64,000 nt of DNA. Origin: Nepenthes gracilis (lineage: Eukaryota > Streptophyta > Magnoliopsida > Caryophyllales > Nepenthaceae). The notes below the pieces were generated by a model. That model was given only the letters and a program-made list of their open reading frames with translations, made no database searches and was not told the origin of the DNA. Where the stretch lies: the NCBI GenBank assembly GCA_033239525.1, contig BSYO01000034.1, forward strand, positions 2,666,001 through 2,730,000, in the 5' to 3' direction. Of the stretch, positions 11,986 through 21,983 are shown in pieces; the first letter of the stretch is position 1, and each line of letters opens with the position of its first letter. A program made the position numbers and the translations under genes.

Positions 11986-13982
11986 ATGGCGCCTGAAGTG
12001 AGACAGATTGTCTCCACGGTGACACTTGACAAGCTCGCCGAGATTCGAGCTTGATATCGAATATCCAAGTCCACAGCCATGATGATCCCTGAGCCGCACG
12101 ATAGGGCTTGGTGTCCTCAGAACGGCTTCATTACCGTTTATGAAGTCCACCTCAAAGGTGGGCTATGGTTTCCCATGGCAGAGGAGCTTTACGATATCAT
12201 GAGGGCCCTTGGAGTTCCCTTCGCCAGGCTTCAGCCAAATACAGTAAGGTATCTAGTATGCTTATGCGTCTTCTTCCGGTACCATAAGAAGCTCTTGAAT
12301 GCCCTTACGGTCAAGGTGATGTTTCGATTTACACAGAACCTTGACTGGATCATAATGACTCCCCGTCCGGACTTTTCCTTGATGTGCAGGGGTAACCCGG
12401 ACTCTACGAAGCGGTGGAAGGACAAGTTCTTCTTTCTTGGCGTTCACGAGCATTGGGCCATTCCCTTTAAGTGGGGGAAGGTGGCTAGCCAGTATAGCTC
12501 TGACCCTTCGAAGGATGACAGGGAGAGTGTGAAGGAGTTCACGAACTTGGTGTTGGCCAATCTGGGAAGCTTTCACTTGGGCAAGCGCAACATCTGGTTG
12601 TCGCCCGAGAAATTTGAGGAAGCCAAGTGGGGACCACGGACCGAGGCCTCTACCGCAGCTCCCCCCGAGAAGTCCAAGAAAAAGAGACTGAGGAGAGCTG
12701 GGACACTAAGGATCGGGGGTCTTGCCGACCGCCTGGGAGAAAACCTCCTCGCCGAGAGCTTGGGGCTTCCAGCGGCCATTGTTGGGCCTCCTTCCAGTGA
12801 TGATGATGATGATGATTTCAACATCGATGATTGGAGCGACGATGACGTGGCTGCTCCTCCGCTTAAGAGGTCGAGGATTGGTTCTTTGCCTGAGTCCTCG
12901 GGGTCTGAAGGTCTCGCCTTCACTTCCACTGCTAATCCTTCGACGGAGTCCTCAGGGGTGACAGTGCAGATTGTGGAGCTACCAGACATCCAGCCCCCCA
13001 GTGATGATATTGTCCTCAAAGTCCCCGTTGATTTGCCTGGTGACGTCTCGGACAGGATTGATCATCCTTCTGAGGACATAGGAGGCGGGAACTCCATGGT
13101 GGATGCTGAGAGGGGAATGACGGCTGAGACGGTCCTAGAGGTGGTTGAGATCGAGGAGTTAGGTGTCCACGAGCTCATGCCCTCTGATCCCTCTGAGTGC
13201 CCCATTGTGGTCCAAGTCGAGCGACCGTCTGAGCTTCTTGGGGATATCGATTTTGAGGCAGGCTTTCCAGTGCCTTTTATAGCTGTTGAGCCCGAGTCCG
13301 AGGGGGCACCTGGGAGTGTTCTGCAGGAGTCCGAGGCCCCTGGGGAGCGCGATGCAGGGAAGGATCCTCTTGTTTCTAAGGTAGCTCACTGTTTCTCTTC
13401 TCGCCTTGCTTCCATCTGTTCATATTTTGATGAGCCTTTCTGTTGCAGCTCCAGAACCTGATTGGAGGTCTTAGTGAGCTATTGGGAGAGATCGCCCAGT
13501 CCCGCTCGGAAATGGGGTCTTTGAGGGCCACTCGGGAGGCTGCACAATGGGCCGAGGTGGAGTTAGCTGAAGCTAAGGGGAAGATTGTCTCTTTAGAGGA
13601 CACTGTAAAGCTCCTGCGGCTTCGGCAGGGCCTCCTCCGAGATAGGGTTCTTCGCCTGGAGGAGAGGTTGAGGACGTCCATGCAGATTGCTGAGATGGCA
13701 CCAGTGTTGGACGGTAAGTACTGGGATGTCATCCGCTTGTGCCGTCGAGTGGCGTGACTGATCCGTCCGCGGTTTCCTGTGGCCGTCCTCGATCCTAGGA
13801 ACGTCAGTGCCTTAAACGCAGAAGACTTATACGGTGTTGCTGGGAGGCCTTTCCCAGGGCCTCTTCGGGCAGGGCCTAAAAGTGAACCTCTTACACCCGA
13901 GGAGCCAGTTCCGGCGGACCAGGCAGGATTTTCGGGAGCTCAGGAGGCTCAAGGAGAAAGGAGTCAGGAGGTGCTCCCTTGA
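11986..13982 (+). pseudogene. Antisense ORF of TE2 ('putative gypsy type transposon' family), three exons
   Basis: The best model is exon 1 11986-13380, intron 13381-13448 (GT...TTGCAG), exon 2 13449-13713, intron 13714-13821 (GTAAGT...CGCAG), exon 3 13822-13982. Total length is 1821 nt, in frame, 606 residues. Residues about 40-130 (ITVYEVHLKGGLWFP, LGVPFARLQPNTVRYL) resemble the plant family annotated 'putative gypsy type transposon' (Transposase_28-like). A basic KSKKKRLRR segment (about 228-236) and an Asp-rich stretch (about 268-290) suggest nuclear location. Exon 2 is a leucine-rich coiled coil. One in-frame TGA at 12052-12054 (codon 23) breaks the model. Translation from the ATG at 12079, with good context, would avoid it and give 575 residues. 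The function is unknown, and it reads opposite to gag. Confidence 0.72.
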
Positions 13983-14036
13983 TATTTTGTTTCCTTCTCT
14001 TATTTTGTCACACTTGTACATAAACTCATTTGTATG

Positions 14037-14042
14037 AATAAG
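14037..14042 (+). terminator. Poly(A)-signal-like AATAAG for the TE2 antisense gene
   Basis: AATAAG lies 55 bp after the stop codon, preceded by TTTGTA-type upstream elements (TTGTACATAAACTCATTTGTATG). Plant poly(A) signals are loose, so this is suggestive only. Confidence 0.4.
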
Positions 14043-14221
14043 ACTTGTCCTTTCTGCGTCAAGGCTTCGGACTTTTCTTTTGTCTTTGCTTGTACGAGTG
14101 TTTTTCTCTTCTTTTTTTTTGCTGCTGCGCGATGCACGACGCCTTACTCTTAGCTTCGAGCGTGTAATCTCTTTAAGATCCTTGGCCTCTTAACTTCTCG
14201 GATTTTTCGGCGTTAGAGTTC

Positions 14222-14347
14222 TACCTCTGGGGCCGCTCAGCTACTGCCGAGTTTTTGGAGATCGACCTCTAGGGCCGCTCGGCTACTGCCGAGTTTTTGG
14301 AGTTCGACCTCTGGGGCCGCTCGGCTACCGCCGAGTTTTTGGAGTTG
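14222..14347 (-). repeat. 42-bp tandem repeat, three units (TE2)
   Basis: Three head-to-tail units of exactly 42 bp (14222-14263, 14264-14305, 14306-14347) differ at a few positions. A degenerate half unit precedes them. On the minus (element sense) strand the core is GAGCGGCCCCAGAGGTCGAA. The array lies just beyond the 3' end of the antisense gene. A 42-bp array with a related core sits at the same relative position in the element at 34935-35206. Confidence 0.9.
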
Positions 14348-14589
14348 AGCTGTGAACCGTTGTGTCATTGATGAGGGAGCATGGGAAGACTTCATAATAG
14401 ATATAATGAAGGGACATTTTTATTGATGTACATGTGTTACACTGAGTGGCCTCCAGGGCCTCTTTAGGTCTTTTGGTTACATCAGTCCGCACGCTTGGGC
14501 CCTCATGCTCCTCTTTGACCATTCCCCTAGTCCTTCTGGCAGCTACGTTCGGGGCTGGCCTCGCCGGTATTGGCGCCCCCAGCGGGCGG

Positions 14590-15390
14590 TCAGGTGTGCT
14601 CTGTGCCCATTATAGCCTTGCGCTTGGCGGCGTGATCGGGTGCGTCCTGCTTTGTTCTGGGCCATGCCGGGTCGTGGTAGAAGCGGTCGAGATAGCCTTC
14701 CATTACCAGCCGCTCGATTTTCGCCTGGAGCTTCCTGCAGTTCTCAGTGTCATGGCTGTGGCTGCAGTGGTAATGTGATACTCCCACCGGGTCGCCTCCT
14801 TCTAGATTCTTCAACGCCTTGGGCCATCTTAGAAACTCCTCGTCCCTGATCTACCTCAGGATGTTGGTGAGGGACTCAGTGAGAGCAGGTGGGCCCAAGG
14901 GCCCGTCTCCTCCAAGGACCAACCGCTCTGGGTTGTTTTGCCCGGACGGTCCCTGGGTCTTCTGCTGGGCGCTCGTCCTTCTTTTTCCTTCCCTGATTCT
15001 CGGGGGTAGGGGGTCTTCTCGTCATCCCGGCTGACTTGTCTCACCGATTTTGGGTCCGAAGACCGTCTTCCAGAGCCTCTTGAGCCATTTCTTCATCGGG
15101 GCTTGGCTCGTGAACTTCTTCCTGTTGAGGTAGTCCCTCAACTCGCCAAGAGCTCGCGTCGAATGTTGCTTCTAGGGCACTGTTGGACACAGGCTCTCGT
15201 GGCGCGTGCCCCCGGACTGCTCGTCCACCTTCTCTCGGAAGGTACGGATGGCTCTTGAAAGGCTGTCGACCTTCTGTACTAGCTTGCGCATGCTAGTTTC
15301 GGGGCCGCCACTCATCCTGCCACCCGATGGGAGGCACCTGTCATAGCGCTCATCCTCTCGGGTGGACGTACTATCTTGTCTGCTCATCAT
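14590..15390 (-). pseudogene. Broken gag of TE2
   Basis: The minus strand starts with two Met codons (15390/15387), about 60 nt inside the primer-binding site. It gives MMSRQDSTSTREDERYD and a heptad-like segment KLVQKVDSLSRAIRTFREKV. A stop follows, then unclear frames. The end is YHCSHSHDTENCRKLQAKIE with MEGYLDRF (about 14640-14770), the characteristic C-terminal Gag motif C-x2-H-x3-H-D-T-E-x-C of Tat-like elements. The central Gag domain is missing, so it looks internally deleted. Confidence 0.75.
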
Positions 15391-15450
15391 CTCCAGGGCG
15401 TTGGTTGTTCTGTGAGGGGGGAAGCTTGTGGGCTTTTTGTCAGCTTCCAA

Positions 15451-15463
15451 CAGACGGCGCCAA
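15451..15463 (-). other. Primer-binding site of TE2
   Basis: The minus strand reads TTGGCGCCGTCTG directly inside the right LTR, identical to the site at 9076-9088. It fixes the element as minus-oriented. Confidence 0.8.
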
Positions 15464-16451
15464 TGTTGCATTTCGGATCCGGTAGTTTTGAGCAACACGA
15501 ATGTTCGGGATTTAGGGTCGTAGAGAGAGAGATTAAGACCGAATTTTTTTCGTGGAAAACCTCCACTTAAATGGGGAGAAAAGACCACGAGACTCAGGGC
15601 CTTTAAAAATACATCACTATTAAGATGGAAGTCTCTACAAAGTATAAGTATTAGGGTTAATCCCTTCCTTGTCTTTTATTTTATACTTCTTTTCTAGGAG
15701 GTTTTGCTCGCTGGGAGGCTTTGACACTCTCGTCGGGAAGCTTTGTCACTCTTTTCTTCCGCCTTACCGGGAAGAGAGGGATTAAGTGGTCGAGAGAGAG
15801 AAATAGTGGGGTCCTTTCCTTCTTTTGGAATGAGCTCAGAGAGAGAGAGCTGGTCTAGCGTCTCCCTTCAAATGGGGTTTCACCGAGTATTTATAGGGAA
15901 GATCATGTCGTTGGGGAGGAGACACGAGGCAACCGACGGATGGCCGAGAAGTTGCTCACTATCCCACTGACCCCATTTAATGCTGCTGACGTACGGAAGA
16001 GCACGCGACCGGCACCGCTGGTAGGCCTATGTGTGTCAGGCACATAGGGACCAGGCGTCAATCTTGATTTGACCAGGCATGCCCTGTTGAGACGGCGACT
16101 GGCAGTGGTTGCAGGTTCCTTGGAAATCGGCGAGGTTGCTTAGCTGGCGCTCTCGGTCGTATAGATGACAGTCCTCGTCCTTACGTGGCGTTATCTGTTA
16201 CTTTGCGGGTTTGCGGACCCATTAGAAAGGGCAGCTCTCGGTGGATCCTTCGGGGAAAGTCCTCGAGTCTCCTTGTGAGCTGTCGAGACCTCTCGGACAT
16301 CTGCTGTAGCCTTGGGCCTTTGAACATTGGCCTCCATCTTGGGCCTCTCGGGCTGTCCAGCCTTCTTGGCTCGTAGGCGCATTTCGGGGCCTTTCGCTTC
16401 GGCCTTCCATTTGGGCCATGCTTTTATGGTCCCCTATGTTGGGGCCCAACA
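15464..16451 (-). mobile_element. 5' LTR of TE2
   Basis: 988-bp copy of the LTR at 10443-11433, with the same termini and TATA-like box (minus CTATAAATACT, about 15888-15898). Differences are mostly single-base substitutions, so TE2 is not brand new but is much younger than the surrounding decayed elements. Confidence 0.9.
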
Positions 16452-17365
16452 GGGGGAAAAATTCTTGCTTCGAGAAGCAGGAACCCCGCCCCTATATTCT
16501 CCCGACATGTCTGACACATGACAGACACTTTTTGACACGTGTCCAAATTGCTTTCCAACACGCTTTGGACATGCTTGGGACGCATTTGAAAACATTTTGG
16601 ATTTTGATTTTTTTTGTTTTTATTTTATATATTTTGACCATAATAAGATACTAAGTGTTAAAGTTAAAATGCGGTTGCTGAAAATATATAAAATTTGCTA
16701 TATTAAATTTTGTTTTATTTTGTTTAATTATATTATGGTTATTGTTCAGCTATAATAACTTATCGAAAATGTTATAATATAAAATATTTATATTCATTCA
16801 ATTATTGCTTCTATATTAAATTATTTTCATTGAAGAAACAAGAATCATACATATGCGTTGCTAATTTTATATAAAATAGTATTATTTATCAATTGAAAAA
16901 TAACAAATTATGGTTTTAGTTAACGTGTCATTAGTGCATCGTAACTGCATTTCTCAAAGAAGTATGTCAACGTGTTGTTATCTCATCGTGTTCGTGTCTA
17001 ATAACTGTGTGCATCCTTTTAGACTGCAATAACCAAGAGAAGCTATCAAGTAACAACTTAGAGGCTCAATTTTTCTTCTCACTTTTGTGTTTTCCATTCT
17101 ATATTGGAGCATGCTTTACCTAATTATTGTTGTTGTCGACTTTAAGTAGGGACGACAATGAATCAGATTTGGGAGGAGGAATCAAATCCAATTTCAACTC
17201 GAAATGGGGGATCTTATTTTGAGAAGCTGGATTTTGCCCCTTTTTCAACCCCCCAAAAAAAAAAATATATATTTTTTATAAATTTAAAATGCAAAAAAAA
17301 AAAAAAATCCATTTGGGAGGCAAAACCCTTACTTCAAAAGGCAGGAACCCCGCCCCCATTTCAAA
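16452..17365. repeat. Unknown repeat: copy A right part and copy B
   Basis: 16452-16875 continues copy A interrupted by TE2. 16876-17365 is a second, uninterrupted copy of its start, through the poly-A/TCCAT junction to GCAGGAACCCCGCCCC. The unit is therefore about 840 bp and at least partly tandem. The sequence is AT-rich without a reading frame or recognisable element termini. Confidence 0.65.
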
Positions 17366-18979
17366 CCTATACTCTAAACTCATAACTGAAACTCATTCCT
17401 AGATATCTTGGATTTGGTAAAAGGCTGATAGTTTAGGTTATGATTGAACTTCAACTTGACCTAATATCGTATGGCTGTTCCTCAGGCCTCACATTAGTAG
17501 AAAATTTGGTAAAAAAATTCCCCAAGCCCTTTTAGATTGAAGGAAAGTCTTGATATAACGGTCGAATTATCATCATATGATCGAATGAGGACTCTTTATT
17601 AACAAAATTCACACATGCTTTCTTGTGATTTCCGCTTATCAAAGCAAATCTAGGAGCACTTCATCCACCATGGTTATAAAAACCTCCTAATAGTGATGAC
17701 AATAAATATTCAACCATTTTGATCTTATATTATTAAAATCATTTTGAAATATATTTTTTTAGATTTTTCAAAATTTAAAATATCAAAATATTATATCATG
17801 AAAAAATTAATCAAAAAAATCATTATTATCACATTTTTTTTAAATTTTTTTATTAATATATAATAAGGGTCCCCGGATATTTAATCCATTGGCCCTTAGC
17901 TCTATGGGAGGGAATTGATAGAACTTCATGTGAGGGAGCACTTCATCCACCTTGAGTACACGAACCTCTGAACAGTGACAATGTTCAACATATCACTACA
18001 AAAGTAGAATTTGGGTATACAACCCTTCAGTATCTCACAGCTCGATATGTAAGTGGACTTCGTAGCACAATCCTTTGGTGGAAAGTTTAACCATTCATGA
18101 TATTTTGACCGCTTGCATAGAAAAGAGAGTTATCACAGCATCGCCTTGTAAACAGGTGTAACTGCGACATGAGTTAAGGGGCTCTCTGCCGCACTGACTG
18201 TGGCATGGGGCCTGCGACGCAAATCTCAACTGTCCGGGTGGAATTGAATAGCTAAGAACGGCCAACTTCTTTTTTTTTTTCTTTTTTAATCTGTAAACGA
18301 AAACAAAGAAAAAGAAAATCCAACGACCAAGGTTGTTCGGCGTAGGCCTTATGCTGCGATCAGTGCGGCGCAGGATCTCTCGGCTCACTGCAACATTCCC
18401 AGATGACATGCTTCTATTTGATAGGCCTGGCAGATATAAAAAGATCGAAAAAGGACTTGGCCCTATTGAAAATGCACTTCCCTCCTCACTGAAATTTGAT
18501 CTCCCTAACTCTTTGAACTCTCTAAACATACAAAACTTTTGAACTTTATGGGCACGTGTATAATTTATCTGTACGTAATAGACGAAATCTATATCTAAGA
18601 GTTTTAACTAATAAGTTATGAATCAATATATATATATTATTTATATGTTAAGATTACTTCTCGTAGGAATAAGCAGCGGAGATTAAGAAATTCTCTATCA
18701 TGTAAATTTGTATTTCCATCACACATTTTAATGATCATTTGGATAAAAAGATCTTAATAAATCCCATGATATCGCCCGCCTTTCTCAAATCATGATAAAT
18801 ATAGAAACAAAGTGGAAATATTTTTTTTTGTTAATTAAATTATTGATATTAATTTAACGGTTCATATATTTTAATTTTTTAAAAAATTAAAAAATAAAAA
18901 CAAATAATATTTTGTCCTGGATAAGCCTAAAAACGCACGGCAGCCAGCGGGCAGCATCTGTGGAGTGGGGAGCGTTCCG
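17366..18979. other. Intergenic region upstream of the SIS gene
   Basis: Mostly AT-rich. Two diverged copies of a segment beginning AGCACTTCATCCACC lie at about 17650 and 17936. A 144-codon minus-strand open frame (18095-18529) overlaps a shorter plus frame. It contains SSGNVAVSREILRRTDRSI and then a poly-Phe/poly-Lys low-complexity run from a T-rich tract. I do not recognise it and do not call it a gene. No clear TATA box was seen for the SIS gene. Confidence 0.5.
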
Positions 18980-19618
18980 ATGGCGGACCAAATCCCTTCA
19001 ATGTCAAGCCTAGCCACACAAATCTGCAACCAGATAGCAACCGTCTTTACCAAGCCCACCACCTCTACGCCGCCTCTGAACACCTTAGTCGACGAGATCT
19101 CCTCCGCAGCCGCCCGAAACGGCCGCGTCTTCGTCTACGGAGTGGGACGCGAAGGCCTGATGCTCAAAGCTCTCTGCATGCGCCTGGCCCACCTCGGTCT
19201 CTCCGCGCACTGCGTCTTCGACATGACGACACCGCCCATCGGGCCCACGGACCTCCTCGTGGCCTCCGCCGGTCCCGGCGGTTTCCCCACCGTCGATGCA
19301 ATTTGCCGGGTCGCCAGATCCAACGGAGCGCGCGTGCTGCTGCTGACTGCTCAGCCGGAGAGCGGATCGGCGGTTGAGAACGCGAGTGTGGTTGCTCACG
19401 TGCCTGCCCAGACTATGGCGGATGATCATCAGAAAAACCAGGGGCTGGGATTGGACGGTGCTGGTTACGTGGAGAGATCTGGGCTGTTGCTTCTTCCCAT
19501 GGGGAGCCTCTATGAGGGCGCTTTGTATGTCTTGTTTGAGATGACGGTGTTTAGGTTGGCGGAGGTCTTGGGTCAGAGCCCGGCGGCGGTCAGAGCCAGG
19601 CATACTAATTTGGAGTGA
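18980..19618 (+). CDS. SIS-domain sugar isomerase-like protein (HxlB-like)
   Basis: Intact single-exon gene, 212 residues. The ATG at 18980 (CCGATGGCG, good plant context) is preferred; the frame extends upstream only by non-ATG codons. The SIS (sugar isomerase) fold is shown by the phosphosugar-loop motif VYGVGREG (52-59) followed by an aliphatic helix, DLLVASAGPGGFPTV (91-105), GARVLLLTAQPES (116-128), and the C-terminal LLPMGSLYEGALYVL (171-185) ending RARHTNLE. The end closely follows bacterial 6-phospho-3-hexuloisomerase (HxlB). Plants carry one such SIS-family gene whose substrate is not established, so phosphosugar isomerisation or binding is an inference. No transit peptide is evident. 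It is a GC-rich island in AT-rich, transposon-filled DNA. Confidence 0.9.
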   Translation: MADQIPSMSSLATQICNQIATVFTKPTTSTPPLNTLVDEISSAAARNGRVFVYGVGREGLMLKALCMRLAHLGLSAHCVFDMTTPPIGPTDLLVASAGPGGFPTVDAICRVARSNGARVLLLTAQPESGSAVENASVVAHVPAQTMADDHQKNQGLGLDGAGYVERSGLLLLPMGSLYEGALYVLFEMTVFRLAEVLGQSPAAVRARHTNLE

Positions 19619-19659
19619 GGATGTTTATGTAATTTTGCCTCTTTCCATTTCACTCTTTA

Positions 19660-19665
19660 AATAAA
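19660..19665 (+). terminator. Poly(A) signal AATAAA of the SIS gene
   Basis: Canonical AATAAA 42 bp after the stop codon, in a T-rich 3' region. Confidence 0.65.
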
Positions 19666-20479
19666 ACATTAATGATTTGGAAATATTTTTAAACCTTATT
19701 TAGATTTTCTTAAGTAATATCAACTAATCATTTATATTAGCAAACTCATATAAACAAAAAATAATACTCATGTAATATAGAGCTTTGGTAGATCTACCAT
19801 TTACAAATTTTATATTTTAATTTTATTTAAATTTGTGAGTAAATAATATAATAATGAACACATAAAAAAATAATCACATAATTAATGCTATAAATTTTTA
19901 TATGAAAAATCAATTTGTAAGTAGGAAAAAATCAAGGGATTCTAAGTCTAAAATATTTCAATCTATATGCTATTAAATCCATCAAAGCATCTTGGGTTAG
20001 AACCCTAGCAATGACCAATAAGGCGCAAAATCAGGTAAAATTAACTGATAATATATTCTATATAATAATTTGAATAATATATTCACAATTGGTGAATAAT
20101 GAAATACAATTCGAATACTGACGAATAGTCAAAACTTTCTACTCTCTTTCCTCCTCCCTCTCTTGATTCGGCACATGAATTTGTAGGCATTCTTCATTTG
20201 ATCGAAAAATCGGTACCTCTTGCAAGATCACAACCTTTGCTTGAGCATCCGTCACACTAAAATTGCACAAACCAATATGGTGTTCAAATGCTTGGCAAAT
20301 GGTAGTCTCACGAACTTCTAAAAATGGAATCGTTCAAACTCCCCTTACGGAGCAATCCTAAAGTTTTTGGTCAAAAGAAAACTCAAATGTTGAGTGAAAA
20401 TCTCTGTTAGCAACAAAATAAATAAATACATAAATAAATTAAAATAAATAAATTTATATATATATAAATTATGCGCATG
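19666..20479. other. AT-rich intergenic region
   Basis: No reading frame or family was recognised. An (AAATAAAT)-rich low-complexity tract lies at about 20415-20470. Its right part may include the decayed 3' end of the copia remnant that follows, but no LTR boundary can be drawn. Confidence 0.4.
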
Positions 20480-21029
20480 AGACTCATAAGGCAGTGAATT
20501 GTCTTAATCAAATTTCTTTCGCAACAATGTGGAAGCCATCACCCTCCAAACAATCTCTCAACACACTTCAAACTTCCTTATTTGTGTAGCTTGAATCATC
20601 ATATCCAATTGCAATCATTGGTCTTGATCTTGTTAATTGTCAACAACTTCAAATGAAGAACAATCTTCACCTTGTGGTATCTTACATTAATGTTCTTCGA
20701 TTTGGAATAAAGTAATGAGTTATGGCAAAGCAGAATTGTACTCTAACTATCATACAATAACATGAATTTCTCCTATTTGAATCCAATTATTGAATGTATT
20801 TTCTCGTCCCTAACATTTCTCAGACAGCTTCCTTCACTATAACACATTTAGCTTTAGTGTTAGATAGAGTGCAACATACTTTTACAATCTCAACTACCAT
20901 TATATAGCTCATCTTGAAAATGTCGTTAGATATACCTATGCACACATTTGGAAATTGATGTTGTCTGTAATGTTAGTGTCAGTATACCAAATCAAAAAAT
21001 ACTTATCATTTTCAAAGTATAAATACACT
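20480..21029 (-). pseudogene. Copia RNase H remnant (3' half of split element)
   Basis: The minus strand, reading down from 21029, gives frames resembling the copia RNase H: WYTDTN (consensus G-Y-x-D-A-D), then after several shifts TKAKCV...KEAV (consensus S-T-T-E-A-E-Y). It is heavily decayed. When the TSD-flanked insertion 21035-42238 is removed, this segment joins in frame to the copia reverse transcriptase end at 42239, as RYLHNHSQVYLYFEN then WYTDTN. That rejoining is the strongest evidence for the call. Confidence 0.65.
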
Positions 21030-21034
21030 TGAGA

Positions 21035-21983
21035 TGTCACAACTGCAAATCAAAAGTAAATAATAAATAATAATTAATTCACTAAATTATTTCTTTGATT
21101 GTAAAAGAACAAACTCAAATCCAAATATAAAATACTGGGACAGATATGATAAAAATTAAACCACTAATAACAATTACAACGTATAACAACGGATATAATA
21201 TCAATCCGAATTATCAGTTCAACTTTCAAAACATTGATCATAACCTGCTTGCACAAGCAGAAAGAAAAAAGGGACAATCCAACCCTATACAATCACTACA
21301 TCAAGTTTGCATGAATTATATAATATAATAATCTTAATACTAATTTAACCCAAAGTAAATCTCTAAACTTATACAATTGCTGTCAGTAATACGCATATAT
21401 AATCCATCAATTGTTCTCAATACAAATAACAAATTCAAATATATTGGAATATAAACAAGGTCTTTTGAATTTTCCTTGTCCAAATTTCAGACAAGTAATT
21501 CATAACCTTCTAATCTAAAATGATTTAAATTATGACCAAATATGAATCTAAAATCTACAAGTATTAATAGATATAATAAAGTATATAAGTCTATAAAACA
21601 GAACAATTAAAATATTTGCAAAAATTCAGTATATGTCAAAAGCCCAAATATGCTAAATATCCAATGTGTCGAATATCCAATTTATAAATATTTAAATATG
21701 ATTTCATATGCAAATTTTTTAATTTATAAATAAATATCAAATGATCCAAATATACAAAATCATTCAATGCCTTGAATGTACAAATCTCTCAAATCCAAAA
21801 GTCTCAAGCCCAAAGCAAAAAATCAAAAAGATTTGAATATTAATTAAATCTTGTAAATGTCAAAAGTCTAATATCTTAATATCGAATCGATATATTCTCG
21901 ATAATTTAAGAAATCTCAAAAGTCTAAAACATGCTAAATTTTGTGAATTAAAAATCAAAAGACTAATTTTGAGAAAGTGTTAT
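21035..21983 (-). mobile_element. Solo LTR, family L copy 5, first part
   Basis: It starts TGTCACAACTGC after TGAGA (21030-21034). The matching right end is at 42233 (GCGCTATA), followed by the same TGAGA (42234-42238), giving a perfect 5-bp target-site duplication. At 21983 it is cut by the Tat-like element; the sequence before the cut (AATTTTGAGAAAGTGTTAT) and after it (41070 on) matches one continuous stretch of the LTR copy at about 51490-51530. Confidence 0.8.

Larger units (their letters stand above)
10443..16451 (-). mobile_element. TE2: non-autonomous Tat-like LTR retrotransposon with antisense gene
   Basis: Two long direct repeats (991 and 988 bp, about nine in ten positions matching by eye) start TGTTGCATTTCGG and end GGGGCCCAACA. 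A primer-binding site lies inside the right LTR and a polypurine tract inside the left, so the element reads on the minus strand. The 4-kb interior holds only a broken gag (14590-15390, -) and a three-exon ORF on the opposite strand (11986-13982, +). I find no protease, reverse transcriptase, RNase H or integrase, so transposition would need enzymes from a relative. No matching target-site duplication is visible (TCCAT left, GGGGG right). Confidence 0.88.

Noticed and set aside
12046..12062. AGCTTGATATCGAAT resembles a cloning-vector polylinker
   Set aside because: Only about 15 bp match. Both flanks continue the reading frame and element sequence, so vector contamination or a chimeric join is not supported.
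11638..12150. 170-codon minus-strand open frame overlapping the start of the TE2 antisense gene
   Set aside because: No Gag or pol motif; it overlaps the promoter and first codons of the better-supported spliced gene and is probably chance in GC-rich DNA.
14446..14778. 110-codon plus-strand open frame
   Set aside because: Antisense shadow of the TE2 gag C-terminal motif (YHCSHSHDTENC on the minus strand).
19085..19603. 172-codon minus-strand open frame
   Set aside because: Exact shadow of the SIS gene; its codons follow the GC-rich coding strand and show no family motif.
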